DNA of 64,000 nucleotides from Powellomyces hirtus (taxonomy: Eukaryota > Chytridiomycota > Chytridiomycetes > Spizellomycetales > Powellomycetaceae). Of the stretch, positions 35,345 to 46,089 are shown piece after piece. How positions within the stretch are numbered: the stretch's first letter is position 1; every line of letters begins with the position of its first letter. Under the pieces are notes generated by a model, which searched no databases, was not told where the DNA came from, and worked only from the letters and a program-made list of their open reading frames with translations. The stretch spans positions 682,001 to 746,000 of the forward strand of contig JAHLKG010000002.1 in NCBI GenBank assembly GCA_025526995.1, in the 5' to 3' direction. The position numbers were made by a program, and so were the translations under genes.

Positions 35345-37891
35345 CTACAGTTTCGCCTTGAGTTCAGGGGTAGCTTCTTTTTCGGCAGCAAGTTCAGCGT
35401 ACAGAGCGGTCAACTCATCACGGTATTTCTCCTTTGTACGATAAAGACATTCGCATGAGAAAGGCATTCAGGCCAATGAAAAAGATTAAGAGAAAACATA
35501 CCGCAGCTTCATTGCGCTTCAGTTTGAATGTAGGCGTCATCATGCCGTTGTCCACGCCCCAGACGACAGTCTCGAGATGGATTGCTCGCACAAACTCAAA
35601 GCCTCGCAACTTGTCTTCCTTGCCCAGCCTGTTCAAGTCCTTTTGAATGGCTTTTCGGAATTTGGGGTTCTTGCAAAGTTCAATCATAGCAGGGCTTGGT
35701 GGTTGGTTGGGGGCCAATGGTGTTCCGGCTGGAGTTTTGGGAGGGAGCAAGCCGTGCTCCTTGGCCCATTGGATGGAATACTCGGGGTCAGGAACAACGA
35801 CACCGACGAGCTCGCTCTGCAAACTGTCCCCGTGCACATACATCTGAGCTACAAAGTTGCTGCGAATGTATGTGTTTTCGATCTGGAATCAAAAGATTTA
35901 GGATTGCATTTTGCGCAAATAGAAGACCCAAGCGGGGAGGCGTTACCTTCTCAGGAGCGCAGTACTCTCCTTGAGCAAGCTTGAAGATGTTCTTCTTGCG
36001 ATCGATGATTCCCAGTCGTCCTCGGCTGTCCACAGAGCCAATGTCTCCCGTCATATACCAGCCATCGTCTGTGAGAGCCTCCTTTGTCTTCTTTTCGTCT
36101 TTGAGATAGCCCTGGAAAATGTTGGGTCCGCGAATCCAGATTTCTCCCTTGTTGTCCTTTGCGAAATAATTCATCTCCGGAACCGACACCAGTTTCAACT
36201 CCGAGCTAAGAGCGCCCCATGTCAGCAAGAGCATTTGTTAAGGAGATCATCTGATTTGCTGCTTACCAAGCGATCACCGGTCCGCAATGACCAACCGTGT
36301 AGTCGCCCGGCCATGAGATGGCAGCTCCAGCCATAGTTTCAGTACAACCATAGCCCTCGGAGATCTGGAATCCCATTGCTGCGCGAAGGAAGAGGAGGAT
36401 GTCCTTGCCGAGAGGCGCAGAACCAGAGAGCAGAAACTCCATGCGGCCACCGAGTACCGCCTTCACTTTGTTGAAAACGAGAGGATCGTAGATCGGATGG
36501 GTAATTTTGCCATTCTTGAGACCATCAAGTTTCGAGTTCACGGCCATGCGGAAGAGGCCAGCCTTCACTGCACCGCCGCCAGTGGCACCTTGGTTGATTT
36601 TGTCGTAAATGCGGTTCAGCAGACGAGGAACGGAGGGGAAGAGTGTTGGCTTCAAGACAGCGAAATCTTCCATCAACAAGGCAACATCGCCACGGAAGGA
36701 ACCAATAGCACCGCCAGCCGCGAGTGTGCCGTTAACAGACGCTTTTTCGAAAACGTGCGCAAGCGGCAAGTAGCTGCATTGCACAGACTCGGAGTCCAAG
36801 GTCATGAGAGGCTGAACACCACGCTGAACGGCCAAGGCGTTCATGTGGGTCAAAATGGCGCCCTTGGGCATGCCAGTTGTTCCTGGAACCACAAATTTAG
36901 TATCAAATGAAGCCCGCGCGATATGGAAGAGTATCACCGTACCAGACGTGTAACAGATGCACCAGACATCTTCGGGCGTAGGGGGGCGAACAGGACGAGG
37001 ATTGGCTTTTCCGAGCTCTTCCACTTCCTCAAAACCGTACACTGCTATTCCTTTCTCCAGTGCCCACTCCTTGAAAACGGCAATGGTGGCGGGACCACTG
37101 GTTGAGTCAGCCAGCATATCTTTCATCACAACGATGGCCTTGAGGTTCGGAATTTGTGGTGCCAGCTTCAGAAGAATCGGAACCTTGTCGGCGCTGGTAA
37201 CAACAATAGGAACCTCGGCATGGTTGAGGATGAATTCCGAAGTCTCCGGGCCGAGAGTGTCGTAGAGAGCAACTGTGGCGTTCGAGTACGCGTCAGCAGC
37301 CCAGTCAGCAATGAGCCATTCCGGACGGTTGATCTAATGCAGCGACGCATGAGAATCACAACCTCAGGATCAATTTATCCACGAGTTCTCTGAACATACC
37401 GAGTAGATACCCAGGTTATATTTTTCGTCAACTGCTCCACCAAGAACGTCTTCAAAGATATACTGCAGACCCGCGCCGAGATTCAAACGTCGCTCGCCAA
37501 CAGTTTTGTAGTTTTGCCATTTGTAGTCACTCCATCGCAGAGCTCCGTTCTTGTCCCGTCCAATGACCTCACGGTGCCCCAGACAGTTTCCTTTGGGATG
37601 ATGCTTGATGGTGTTTTCCAAAAGGTCGTAGATGGTCTTGACGGTGGGGTAGTCTTTGACCAGCTCTTCCGGAGAAAGCGCGCTGCGGAAGATTCCTATG
37701 ACAATGGCCCCTAAGTCTGCCGAACTCACAACAACGTTGGCCAGGCCTGCGCAGTGCTCACCAGTTTCCGAGCCGTCTTCGGGGCGAGTGCCGGGCAGCT
37801 CGACGGCTTGCTTCTTGAACTTTTTCAAGTCGTCGACGTCATATTGTTTGACGCCGTCCAAGAAAGATTTGTTCTTGCCGAGGATAGTCAT
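35345..37891 (-). CDS. FAA1: Long-chain fatty acid CoA ligase (ACSL/Faa type)
   Basis: Activates long-chain fatty acids to acyl-CoA with ATP through an acyl-adenylate. Several exons: N-terminus [19 protein letters not shown] from 37891; then [18 protein letters not shown]; the AMP-binding P-loop [16 protein letters not shown], split by an intron near 36890-36930; the adenylate motif [10 protein letters not shown]; the hinge block [20 protein letters not shown] followed by [21 protein letters not shown]; and the C-terminal catalytic region [12 protein letters not shown], then [10 protein letters not shown] to ATPELKAKL at the stop 35345-35347. The linker and P-loop types match eukaryotic ACSL/Faa1 proteins. 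No membrane signal or peroxisomal SKL end is seen, so location cannot be read directly; Faa1-like enzymes are usually at the ER, lipid droplets or plasma membrane. Divergent from the FUN14 gene. Confidence 0.94.
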
Positions 37892-38869
37892 TTTCTGCTG
37901 CTGCTGGGGAGAGTGGGTGGTGATGTTTGGGAAGAATGGAATATGTGTGTGCGTGTGAAGATGCGGCGCTGAAGAGGGGTGCCGGTACCTACTACTGGTA
38001 ATAACAGTTCAGTCCGGGGGGGGGGGGGGGGGGTCTGACTGGAATCAGCCGGGAGTGCGCGAGGTCACGTTCTCATCAGGAAGGCTGCAGGAAGCGCGTG
38101 CAAGCGGCCAAATGTCATGAATCACAAAGTAGCACAAACGTCCTGTTTCCCTCAAGTTTCTCATCTCGTGAATGGATCTCACATCATATCTAATTGTACA
38201 AAGCGTATACGTTGTGGAAACAAGGTATGGTTGTTGTGTCGATAGCACTGAAAGCATCAATTTTGATTTGCTGCTTTCCGAGGCTATACAGTACACATAC
38301 ATGTGGGGTCGGCGACCGGCTCATTCCCGGAAAGACAGGCTTCGGCACTGAGGCAGATGATATTCTGGAGTCGTGGTTGACGAATAAACTGCACGCGGTG
38401 CAAATGATCAATGAAGGAGACGAGACAGTGGAAGTCTGAGAATATAATAACGTTAGTCATTTTTGTTCAAGGTATTCATAAGATCATAGGAGTAGAATGG
38501 GAGTATGTTGGCCCAATCCGTCCGTATAAAGCAGTGGACTTTGTAAGTCATCTAGCAGAACAATTTGACTGCTTCATAGACGACCAAGCTGGAACGCATT
38601 GGATGTGCACAAAGCTACTCGGTCCTCGTCTGACACCGTCGACCACCCCGTGCAATATCACCCAGTCTGTTTCCTGCCCTTCTCAACGAAACTATCGATA
38701 TATAGAGTTGACTCTCAGCACTTTTCATGTCGTTGACAAGTCGAGATTGGCCATCCTGTTCCTAGCATCCCGTCGCCGTCGGCCGTGGCGTTCGTTGTCG
38801 CGTTTCAGCACATGTTTACCGACTCCTCCGACCCCGCCGACCTTCTTTCAACCACCAGCCCTCCGCGAA
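37892..38869. promoter_or_regulatory. 978-bp divergent intergenic region with poly-G tract
   Basis: Separates the acyl-CoA synthetase and FUN14 start codons. It contains an uninterrupted run of 18 G at 38016-38033, 125 bp upstream of the acyl-CoA synthetase ATG (poly-C in that gene's sense). A plus-strand frame at 38194-38439 ends in an acidic peptide (ADDILESWLTNKL) but has no start context or homology that I recognise. Confidence 0.4.
38016..38033. repeat. (G)18 homopolymer
   Basis: Eighteen consecutive G residues flanked by AGTCC and TCTGACT. Such tracts form G-quadruplex-prone or nucleosome-excluding DNA and are also frequent sites of sequencing length error. Confidence 0.9.
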
Positions 38870-39505
38870 ATGAACTCCCAAGGTAAGCCCAAATACTCGT
38901 TACTTGTTAGCGCTGTATAGGTACTGAACGACTTCGACGCCCAGCTCCGACGCCCGCTGCTCAAGAGCCCATTGTCTCTGCGGGCTCTTTGCTCAAGCCG
39001 TCCGCATCGGAGGGAAGCACGACTCCATCCATCGTGTCAACCGCCGCTGCCAATGCCTCGGAAATCTCCATGGTTTGTAACGTTTGTAAATAGCATGAGC
39101 CTGTGTATTGATCATCTGCTGAAAATCTTGGCTTCTTCCAGGCGACGGCGCTGGGTGCATGTTCCGGCTATGCCACCAAGAAGCTCGCCAAGACTGGAGG
39201 TCTGATTGTTGGACTTGGTTTCATCGGAGTCCAGGTTTGAGCTTCATATGATGCAACAGCAGTCGTGTTATTTTGCTCACGCACTCCATACCCGCCAGGC
39301 TTTGGTCCATGCTGACGTTCTCAAAGTGAACTGGCCAAAAGTTGAGGGACTTCTGATCGGCCGAGTGGATCAGGATGGTGACGGCAAATTGACACACAAA
39401 GACATGCAAATAGCAACAGGAAGACTCCTCCGAAATCTCGTGGAAGATGTGCCATCTTCCACCGGGTTTGCCGCTGCTTTCTTTTTGGGGTTCAGATACG
39501 GATAA
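38870..39505 (+). CDS. FUN14-domain protein with EF-hand-like loop
   Basis: FUN14/FUNDC proteins are small mitochondrial outer-membrane proteins; FUNDC1 is a mitophagy receptor in animals. Exons 38870-38882 (MNSQ), 38921-39072, 39142-39234 and 39299-39505 give 465 nt (154 aa). The N-terminal 55 residues are serine/proline/alanine-rich. The FUN14 domain starts ATALGACSGYATKKLAKTGG and continues with the hydrophobic GLIVGLGFIGVQALVHADVL and NWPKVEGLL. Between the membrane segments lies DQDGDGKLTHKD, with acidic or oxygen-bearing residues at EF-hand loop positions 1, 3, 5 and 12. The last segment is GFAAAFFLGFRYG. No classical LIR motif (YxxL) was seen in the N-terminus, so a mitophagy role is only inferred from the family. 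Convergent with the next gene (90 bp). Confidence 0.9.
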
Positions 39506-39595
39506 AGAAACTAGGTAGAAACATATAGTCAATAGGAAGAGTAGCCTAATTGCTATTATTAATGCCCGACACAACATCTTCAATCCACGACATGG

Positions 39596-40555
39596 TCATT
39601 GAAAGAACAAGTCTTCTAGAATATCTTCAACCTTAATCCCCGACCAAGTCTTCGCAAGTGGCTGTGGTTTACTGCGCGCCGTGTCTTGCTGGTTGCTTAC
39701 TTTCGGTTGCGATGGCTGACTGCTTCCGGCAAGTTTTGCAATTGGTCTCAGAATCGACTGCTCGTCCTCATCTGAGGTAGCTGATGAGCTGCTGAGGGCT
39801 GATGTTTGATGCACCATTGGCTCCTCGTCTTCTGTCTCTGATGAGCTGCAAAGGGCCGAACTATGATGCACCCCTGGCTCCTCGTCTTCTGTCTCTGAGC
39901 TGACCAGCAGTTGAGACCTACTAAGGGGGTACATCACAGCGCTTTTCGATGTCGTAACGGTAAGAGACTGAGCGTATGTAACTTCATCTCCCGTTTCCGA
40001 GTCTGAATCAGCCAGGAATGTTCCTGTTCTGCTGCTAGGCGCTCTGGCCTTCAGTTTGTCAGCCTGCTTTGCGCCGCCATCCGATGCAGCTTTGGCTGGT
40101 ATCAGTGCGGCACCCAAGTTCTCCATGAAACTGTCATCGTGGCGGCCGCCACTTCGTCGCACGGTTTTTGTTTTGGCGCTCTTCTGCTTTTGCTCGATCA
40201 TGTGCCAGAAATCAGGGTTTCTCAGAGGCGGGTTCGTGGGCTCCTCTGCGCGCTCGGCCCCAGCATCCTCAGCCTCTTCCAGTTCTCGGAGTCTCTTCAA
40301 TCGAGATGGGCGCAGAAACTTTTTGATGGTCTCCGAAAGCTCATCTTCGGTCTGAATATATACAGTCACGGGCTGCTTGGTGCGTTTCGGTGCCTTTGGC
40401 GACTCCGCGGCAGCGGCATCAGTGGCCAGTATGTCACCAAGCGACACCCCGGTTCCCGTACCGTCCGGTGCAGCGCTTTTTTGATCGGCGATTTCCGCGG
40501 GGCTAGACCAGGGCAGCCTGCGTTTTCGGCGTTGCGGCTCTGGCGCTAACTCCAT
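39596..40555 (-). CDS. hypothetical acidic repeat protein
   Basis: Single-exon frame of 319 aa from ATG at 40555 to the stop at 39596. Family unknown. The N-terminus is basic and proline-containing (PEPQRRKRRLPWSSP), possibly a nuclear localisation signal. A helical part TEDELSETIKKFLRPSRLKR and ELEEAEDAGAERAEEP follows, then NPDFWHMIEQKQKSAKTKT. The second half has a 20-residue unit, SSETEDEEP-x-VH-x-xSAL, present twice and decayed in a third copy (SSATSDEDEQ), encoded by a 60-bp DNA repeat near 39780-39900. The serines in SETEDEE are classic casein-kinase-2 sites. The C-terminal end TWSGIKVEDILEDLFFQ looks like a short docking motif. A nuclear, CK2-regulated scaffold is a guess only. Confidence 0.65.
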   Translation of the reverse strand: MELAPEPQRRKRRLPWSSPAEIADQKSAAPDGTGTGVSLGDILATDAAAAESPKAPKRTKQPVTVYIQTEDELSETIKKFLRPSRLKRLRELEEAEDAGAERAEEPTNPPLRNPDFWHMIEQKQKSAKTKTVRRSGGRHDDSFMENLGAALIPAKAASDGGAKQADKLKARAPSSRTGTFLADSDSETGDEVTYAQSLTVTTSKSAVMYPLSRSQLLVSSETEDEEPGVHHSSALCSSSETEDEEPMVHQTSALSSSSATSDEDEQSILRPIAKLAGSSQPSQPKVSNQQDTARSKPQPLAKTWSGIKVEDILEDLFFQ

Positions 40556-41044
40556 GATTTGCACTTAATGAGACGAGGATGGAAAGACCTGATACGGAGG
40601 ACCGCGTGCCATTCTACCCATTTCCTGTATCTACTACCAGTCCGAATCAAATGGATGCGATAGTGTCTAATCCGAGTGAGAGAGAGAAAGAGCGAGAGCC
40701 GTAAAGTTATCGTGGTGTTGGGAAACCCTGAAAGGATTGCGACGGGTGAAAATATTCTTTGGCTACCGTCGCGCTTCTGCACGGTCTACCATAGCGGTTT
40801 AACGTTGACGATCCCTGAAAGTAAACCTTGGCCGCATCTTCGCAACGGCAACGAATAATATAAGCCAATCCTTGACCCCATAGTCCACAGTGTTGATTTT
40901 GGCATTTAAACCACTGGTCAGGAAGATAAGATCCAGAATCATATACCCCGAGCGCCCAAACGTTCACCGACGTGCAATTGTAAATCTCACGGCCCAAACC
41001 CTTCCAATCACGCCAACGTTTACCACATAGTCCGCTTGTTCAAC
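40556..41044. promoter_or_regulatory. 489-bp divergent intergenic region
   Basis: Shared upstream space of the acidic repeat protein and the DUF4050-like gene. It includes a GAGAGAGAAAGAGCGAGAG purine stretch at about 40676-40694. No gene-like frame was accepted; a cysteine-containing minus-strand reading at 40707-40997 has no recognisable family. Confidence 0.4.
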
Positions 41045-41533
41045 ATGAGCGATGCGGGACCGGGGTCAACATCTCCTACGGATACAATAGCTGTGGACCA
41101 ATCTCAGTCAGAAACTGCGGCGCCGACTCGGATAACAACCGGGCTGTCGCATTGGGAGCAACGACGTGCGGCCTGGATTCAGGGGCACAAACCATATACC
41201 CAAAATCCTGCACCGGCAGCTGACGACTGGTGCAAAGACAATCCGGCACTTGCCGAGGTGGACTCGACTCATTTCGACGCGATATATCGATCTCTGGTGG
41301 ATGGGCGGCGGTTTGCCAAGGCGGTACCATTACCATTTGTAGTGGCGGTTCTGGTATGTCTAGGCTCCCTGGACATCGTATAGAACCTTTCCTCATTCTC
41401 TGCTATCATTCAGGTGCATGGTTGGAAGAAAGAAGGTCTCTGGTCCCCGGCGACGGGAATAGGGTCTGCGTATCCAAATGAGCAACCTGAGCGGTCATCG
41501 AACAACAATGATTGGGATCCTACGAAAGGGTGA
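41045..41533 (+). CDS. DUF4050-like fungal protein
   Basis: Two exons, 41045-41353 and 41414-41533, give about 142 aa. A disordered N-terminus (SPTDTIAVDQSQSETAAP) is followed by the conserved region SHWEQRRAAWIQGHKPY and then HFDAIYRSLVDGRRFAKAVP and LVHGWKKEGLWSPATGIG. The pattern 'W...R..W......Y..LV..R...K.P.PL......GW...GLW' is what I associate with the fungal DUF4050 family, of unclear biochemical role. The 3' end may be incomplete: a stretch at about 41640-41725 reads ENYGDIFGVSPELVPDKAML in one frame and ends in TAG at 41723-41725, which could be a further exon, but I found no phase-compatible donor. Confidence 0.6.
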
Positions 41534-41873
41534 TACGCAGATTTCCCAGATTCTTATGGAAATCCGTCCGATCGCAGCACCGCGGGACGGTCACGGCGAT
41601 CGCATTTTGTCAATAGATGTGCATAGCAGGCAGGGGAGAACTACGGTGATATATTCGGTGTGAGTCCGGAACTTGTGCCAGACAAGGCCATGCTCGACGC
41701 TTTGAGGAACCCAAACCTCAAATAGAAGCTAATCAATGAAGGGGCCAATGCGCAACCCTGGATGAAAGATATGGCGTGTTGACACTGGTGTGAAGATGTC
41801 CATACCCTGCCGCCTGTGGTGCGAAGGATAGATTCTGTATTTGCAACTATATGTAGAGATTTTGACAAATGCG

Positions 41874-42779
41874 TCATGCCCATGCGCTATAATGATCACT
41901 GGTGCCATCCGCTGTGCATGGAATCCTATCCACCAGCGATTGCATTTCCGTCTCCTCATCATCGGATTCCTTTCTCGTCTCCTCTTTCATCGGTCTCGAG
42001 TCTCGCACCGGCAACCCTTTGCCTTTGTCAGACGTCTCTGCCGCCGGGGCAGATGGCTCGGGGTCCACCAATGTGGCCGGGAAGCCGTTTGGCCGGACTC
42101 TGATGTGCCGTGTACCTCGCGGCGTATGTTTAGGCGATGTCAAGGGCGATTGACCCACGCGATGGGATCGCGGAGATGCCGCTGGTGGATACAGCGGGAT
42201 TTTGCCAGTCGGAACGGTGGAGGGCGGAGGAGGAATAGCCATGGGAAGCTTGAATAGCGCAGATTTTACATCGGCGTCGATCTGATTGAGGAGTTGGGTC
42301 ACGCTAGCAGATGAAGTTCCGCTATGTGATGGTTGTGATGATGGCGGATTCGAAACGCTACTGTCAATGATAGGTCCGGGCGTTTCGTGTCTGCTGGGCT
42401 TGCTGTCATCTGACCCTTCGCTTTTCGCCGCCGACGAAATCTCGACCGCTTTCCGCAGGAATATCTCGTCGGCGTTCCATATTCGGTTTGTCCGCTTGAT
42501 CTCCGCCACACTCACTCCGTAGAGCAATGCAATCTTTTCTAACGTGTCGCCGGGTTTGACAATGTGTTTGATCTTTGGGCTGCCGGCGGCTGTGGTGCCC
42601 GATGCCTCTGCCAGATCATGTGCGGTACGAGGTATCAAGCTATTGGCAGATTTTGGTTTAACGGGTTCTGAGCTACATCTCCGCCGCCATGATCGGACTC
42701 CGGGATGAGTGTATTCGATGTAATCATGGGTGAAAGCCAACGGATGGTCTGTAGTGGGATTTCGAACTACAGGTTTCAT
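41874..42779 (-). CDS. intracellular LysM-domain protein
   Basis: 301 aa in one exon from ATG at 42779 to the stop at 41874. A single LysM domain lies at about residues 72-115 (KHIVKPGDTLEKIALLYGVS, then AEIKRTNRIWNADEIFLRK). There is no signal peptide, so this is the cytoplasmic LYSMD-like type and not a secreted chitin-binding effector. The remainder is low-complexity, rich in Ser/Pro, with SALFKLPMAIPPPPSTVPTG and a KEESDDEETEM-like acidic end. It is preceded by a basic motif SWRRRCSSEPVK. Possible roles by family are protein-protein docking or membrane trafficking, not peptidoglycan binding. It is followed in the same direction upstream by HAS1, about 290 bp away, with no operon implied. 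An additional 5' exon cannot be excluded. Confidence 0.82.
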   Translation of the reverse strand: MKPVVRNPTTDHPLAFTHDYIEYTHPGVRSWRRRCSSEPVKPKSANSLIPRTAHDLAEASGTTAAGSPKIKHIVKPGDTLEKIALLYGVSVAEIKRTNRIWNADEIFLRKAVEISSAAKSEGSDDSKPSRHETPGPIIDSSVSNPPSSQPSHSGTSSASVTQLLNQIDADVKSALFKLPMAIPPPPSTVPTGKIPLYPPAASPRSHRVGQSPLTSPKHTPRGTRHIRVRPNGFPATLVDPEPSAPAAETSDKGKGLPVRDSRPMKEETRKESDDEETEMQSLVDRIPCTADGTSDHYSAWA

Positions 42780-43067
42780 TTTGATAAAATTGGTTCCATG
42801 CTCGTGTTTTTTGCGAGTGGCCGCGGGCAGGAATGGACGAAAACGCTCCGAATCGCGGGTGCAAGCCTGTCCATTTTTAGAACCGAGGATCCTTCGATCA
42901 ACCGCGACCTTCTTTCGGAGGTATGACTACGGACAGAATCTTAGTTTAAATATAGAAGGTGATTGCTAACGATGAAATATGTAATAAAAAAAATGATGAA
43001 TACAACGCTATGCTACGGATACGAAGTTTGTGCGGCGACTACTGCCCCAAAACCGAAAGAGCCAACT

Positions 43068-45223
43068 CTATCTGGTCCACTGTCTGCCATCAGACCCCTT
43101 GCGTCCACCATCGCCAGCGAGTGCACCTTTGTTATACATTTCCTTCTTATCCGAGCTTCTCTGGTTCTGGTATCCAGCGGTGAAGGCGCCTCCGTTTCTC
43201 CGAACCTTGCGGTCGGTTTTCCCGCTGGCCCCAATGATCAGGTTAACGCTTGGTGGGACGGTGAAACCGTATGCACGTGCAACCTTTTGCAAGTCCAGCA
43301 CATTGACGTCAAAAATCTTCTTGAGCGAGTGGGATGCATAGGCCTGTAGATACGATCGGTAGCCGTCCTTTGCGGATCGGTTCAAGTAGTAGTTCTTCTC
43401 AACGAGACGTTCGAGCTGGGATTGGACGTTGGCGATTTTCGATGCGGGAAATTGATATTCGTTGAGCGGTACTTTGGCGTGCTTCAGGAAACGAAGGAAG
43501 CCGAGCTCGGAAGGAAGCAGGAACAGAAGGGCACGTCCTCGGCCTCCGGCACGAGCAGTACGACCGACACGGTGAATGTATTCCTAAGAGACAATCATGG
43601 GTCAATCGGCAATTTCTATATGCATAAATATCCTAACAATGTGCTTACTCTCGGGTCATCTGGGGGGTCGAACTGGATGATCCAGTCAACGGCCGGAATG
43701 TCCAATCCACGGGCCGCAACGTCGGTACAGAGCAGAATACCGCTGTCCGCGTTAACAAACTCGAAGAATGTATTTGTGCGCTTCTGCTGCTTTTGTTTGC
43801 CGTGAAGATCGAGGACCGGGATGTCGATGTAGTTGAGCAGCTCCGCGTGGTACTTGACAGAGTTGCAAGACGAGAGGAAAACAATAACCTTCTTCTTCAG
43901 GTTCTTTTTCAGGAAGGTGAACAGCAGAAGGAATCGGTTCTCGCTGGGGCAGACGACGTAGCCCTGTTCCAGGCCTTCTGCGGTCGCGGCGTCCTTGTTC
44001 TCGTCCACATTGATGTACAGAGGAGCCTTCTTCAAGGAGACTCTGGCGAGATCCTCGACTTTCGTGGTTTGTGTGGCGGAGAACAACATGGTTTGGCGTT
44101 CTGCCGAGAAAAAGCGTACGAGTCAGACATGATACTGCCTGTCGTGGAAGACCTTCGGGTGAGCCTCCCCGGGTCCCAGGCAATGATTAAAATGCTCACC
44201 TCGCGGCAGCAATTTGATGATTTGATGCATTTCTTCCTCGAAACCGACTTCCAGAATTCGGTCCGCTTCATCGATGACCAGACATTTCAAGTTCTTCACA
44301 ATGAAGCCCTTCGTGTTTTGCAGATGATCCAACAATCGTCCGGGAGTCGCAATCAGAACGTTAACTCCCTTTCCAAGTTTGTCCGCTTCAGCCTTTCGGT
44401 TGGCACCTCCCATCACAATACCAAAGGTCTGGTGATGGTACTTCATGAGCTCCTTTGCCACTCCAAAGATCTGCAGCGCCAGTTCACGAGTTGGTGATAT
44501 AACAACGACACCGGTTCCTAGAGCGGACAGACAAAGACCATATTAGTCACTTTAACACGCGACTGGAGATTCTCTCAATGCATTCTTGGTTCACACCATT
44601 TCTGGGCTTGAACTTCATGCGAACGAGTGCTTCGATTGCCGGGATCAAGAAAGCCAGGGTCTTTCCACTTCCTGTTTTGGCAGCTCCCAGGATATCCCGT
44701 CCGGTCATGGCAGCCGGAATACTCCGCGCCTGGACCTCCGTCATCGTTGTGAAGCCCATGTCAGTGATGGATTTGGCGGTCTGCTCCGAGACCTTGAGTG
44801 ATGCGAACGCAGTGTTGACCTCGTCCGTGACAGAAGTCGATCCTACAACATAATGCCCAGGTCAGCATCGCCAGGACTTCAAAAGTGAGTGGAAGCGGTT
44901 TACGCACTGTCAAGCTCGATTGGGTCTTGTGGTCCCGGCAGAATGACATTGTCGCCGTCTACTTGCTCATCCTCGTCGTCCGAGCGAGGTCGCTTTGTTC
45001 CGGCTTGAGCAGGCTCATCCTCTTCTTCTGAATCATCGCTGTCTTCTTCCTCGTCTTCTTCCACGTCTTCATTTTCGTCTTCACTTATGTCATTGTCGCT
45101 AACCTCCACCGACTCCGCCACGACTTCCTCCTCTTCTACTTCTTCTTCCACCGGTTCAACGACCTTTGCCTTCTTTGCCGGAGGCTGTCCGGTGCGCTTT
45201 TTGGCTCCTCGTTGCTTTGCCAT
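43068..45223 (-). CDS. HAS1: ATP-dependent RNA helicase Has1 (DDX18 family)
   Basis: DEAD-box helicase of the nucleolus needed for 40S and 60S ribosome assembly. Multi-exon; start chosen at 45223 ([13 protein letters not shown]), though an in-frame frame opens upstream to 45298. An acidic N-terminal domain rich in Glu/Asp repeats follows a basic stretch. Motifs: Q-motif region [15 protein letters not shown], motif [18 protein letters not shown] equivalent after an intron, [25 protein letters not shown] in [13 protein letters not shown] in [43 protein letters not shown], and HRVGRTAR after the intron near 43586-43650. The C-terminal Has1-specific part has [17 protein letters not shown] and ends [12 protein letters not shown]. 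Introns interrupt at about 44090-44200, 44518-44595 and 44840-44905. Confidence 0.96.
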
Positions 45224-46089
45224 TGTGAATGTGCTCAGTGTTCTTGGTCGCCAGTGAGGAACTTCCAATTTCTTGAGAGGGACAAAAGAAGTCGTCAAAA
45301 AGAAAAATGTAAGGTCAGAAATGGAGAATGACTAAGCCTTGCAGGGTTACAAGTGAGACGCTGGATATGGGATGCAGTTTCTAGTAGTGACATCAAGTAA
45401 TTCAAGCAAAAAGGAATGGTTTCTACCAGGTTCGAACTGGTGCCCTTCTGTGTGTTAGACAGATGTGATAACCAACTACACCAAGAAACCGCGATGTATG
45501 AGCCTTGGGTTCTATCATCCATGTCTAATTATGGTTCAATAACCGTCCCACCCCCCGTCATTACATAGCACTCTAACAGAATTCCATGCTTTGTAACATC
45601 TGAATTTATCAATGACTGTCGGAATGGATTAATGCACATCCTCGTCGGGAGAGTGTCTTCGGGTTGGTTGGCAGCAGGTTTGTTATGTAAATGATGACGG
45701 GTCAAGCTTCGTAGTGGTGAGTAGACGAGATGAAACGAACGTAGTTAAATCAAAATGACGAGGACATTCCTGAGACGGATGATTCCGGGTACATCTATGT
45801 ATCGGCAGGATGCGCTTTGTCTTATTTCAATTCAATGGACACCAGTTCAACCCTGGTAGAAACCAGAGCGAGCGCAAATATAATACTATTTGGGGCGCTC
45901 CCTTTGTCCTCGAATGAGCAAAAGGACGGCACAAGGGGTCCCGTTACCCAGTCGTAGATTTAGATGAATGCGGCAAAGGTTGAGCACATGCGGCTTTGAA
46001 CAAGAAATGTAATTATTGCAGTTGGGGATTCTGGATGATGTGCAGCATTCAGTGATGACAAGGCAATAATGTTTGACCCAGATGCCAGT
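45224..46089. other. intergenic region containing tRNA-Val
   Basis: 866 bp between the HAS1 start and the kinesin-8 stop. Apart from the tRNA gene (45417-45490) nothing gene-like was seen. Confidence 0.5.
45417..45490 (-). tRNA. tRNA-Val: tRNA-Val (AAC)
   Basis: Read on the minus strand from 45490. A 7-bp acceptor stem GGTTTCT/AGAAACC closes the molecule, the anticodon stem TCTGT/ACAGA encloses loop CTAACAC with anticodon AAC, and the T arm is ACCAG-TTCGAAC-CTGGT with the usual TTCGAAC. The discriminator is A. A T-run (TTTTT) follows about 4 bases downstream, as expected of a Pol III terminator. No intron. Confidence 0.93.

Noticed and set aside
38194..38439. 82-codon plus-strand frame ending in an acidic peptide between acyl-CoA synthetase and FUN14.
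   Set aside because: No recognisable family, poor start context, and no supporting splice structure.
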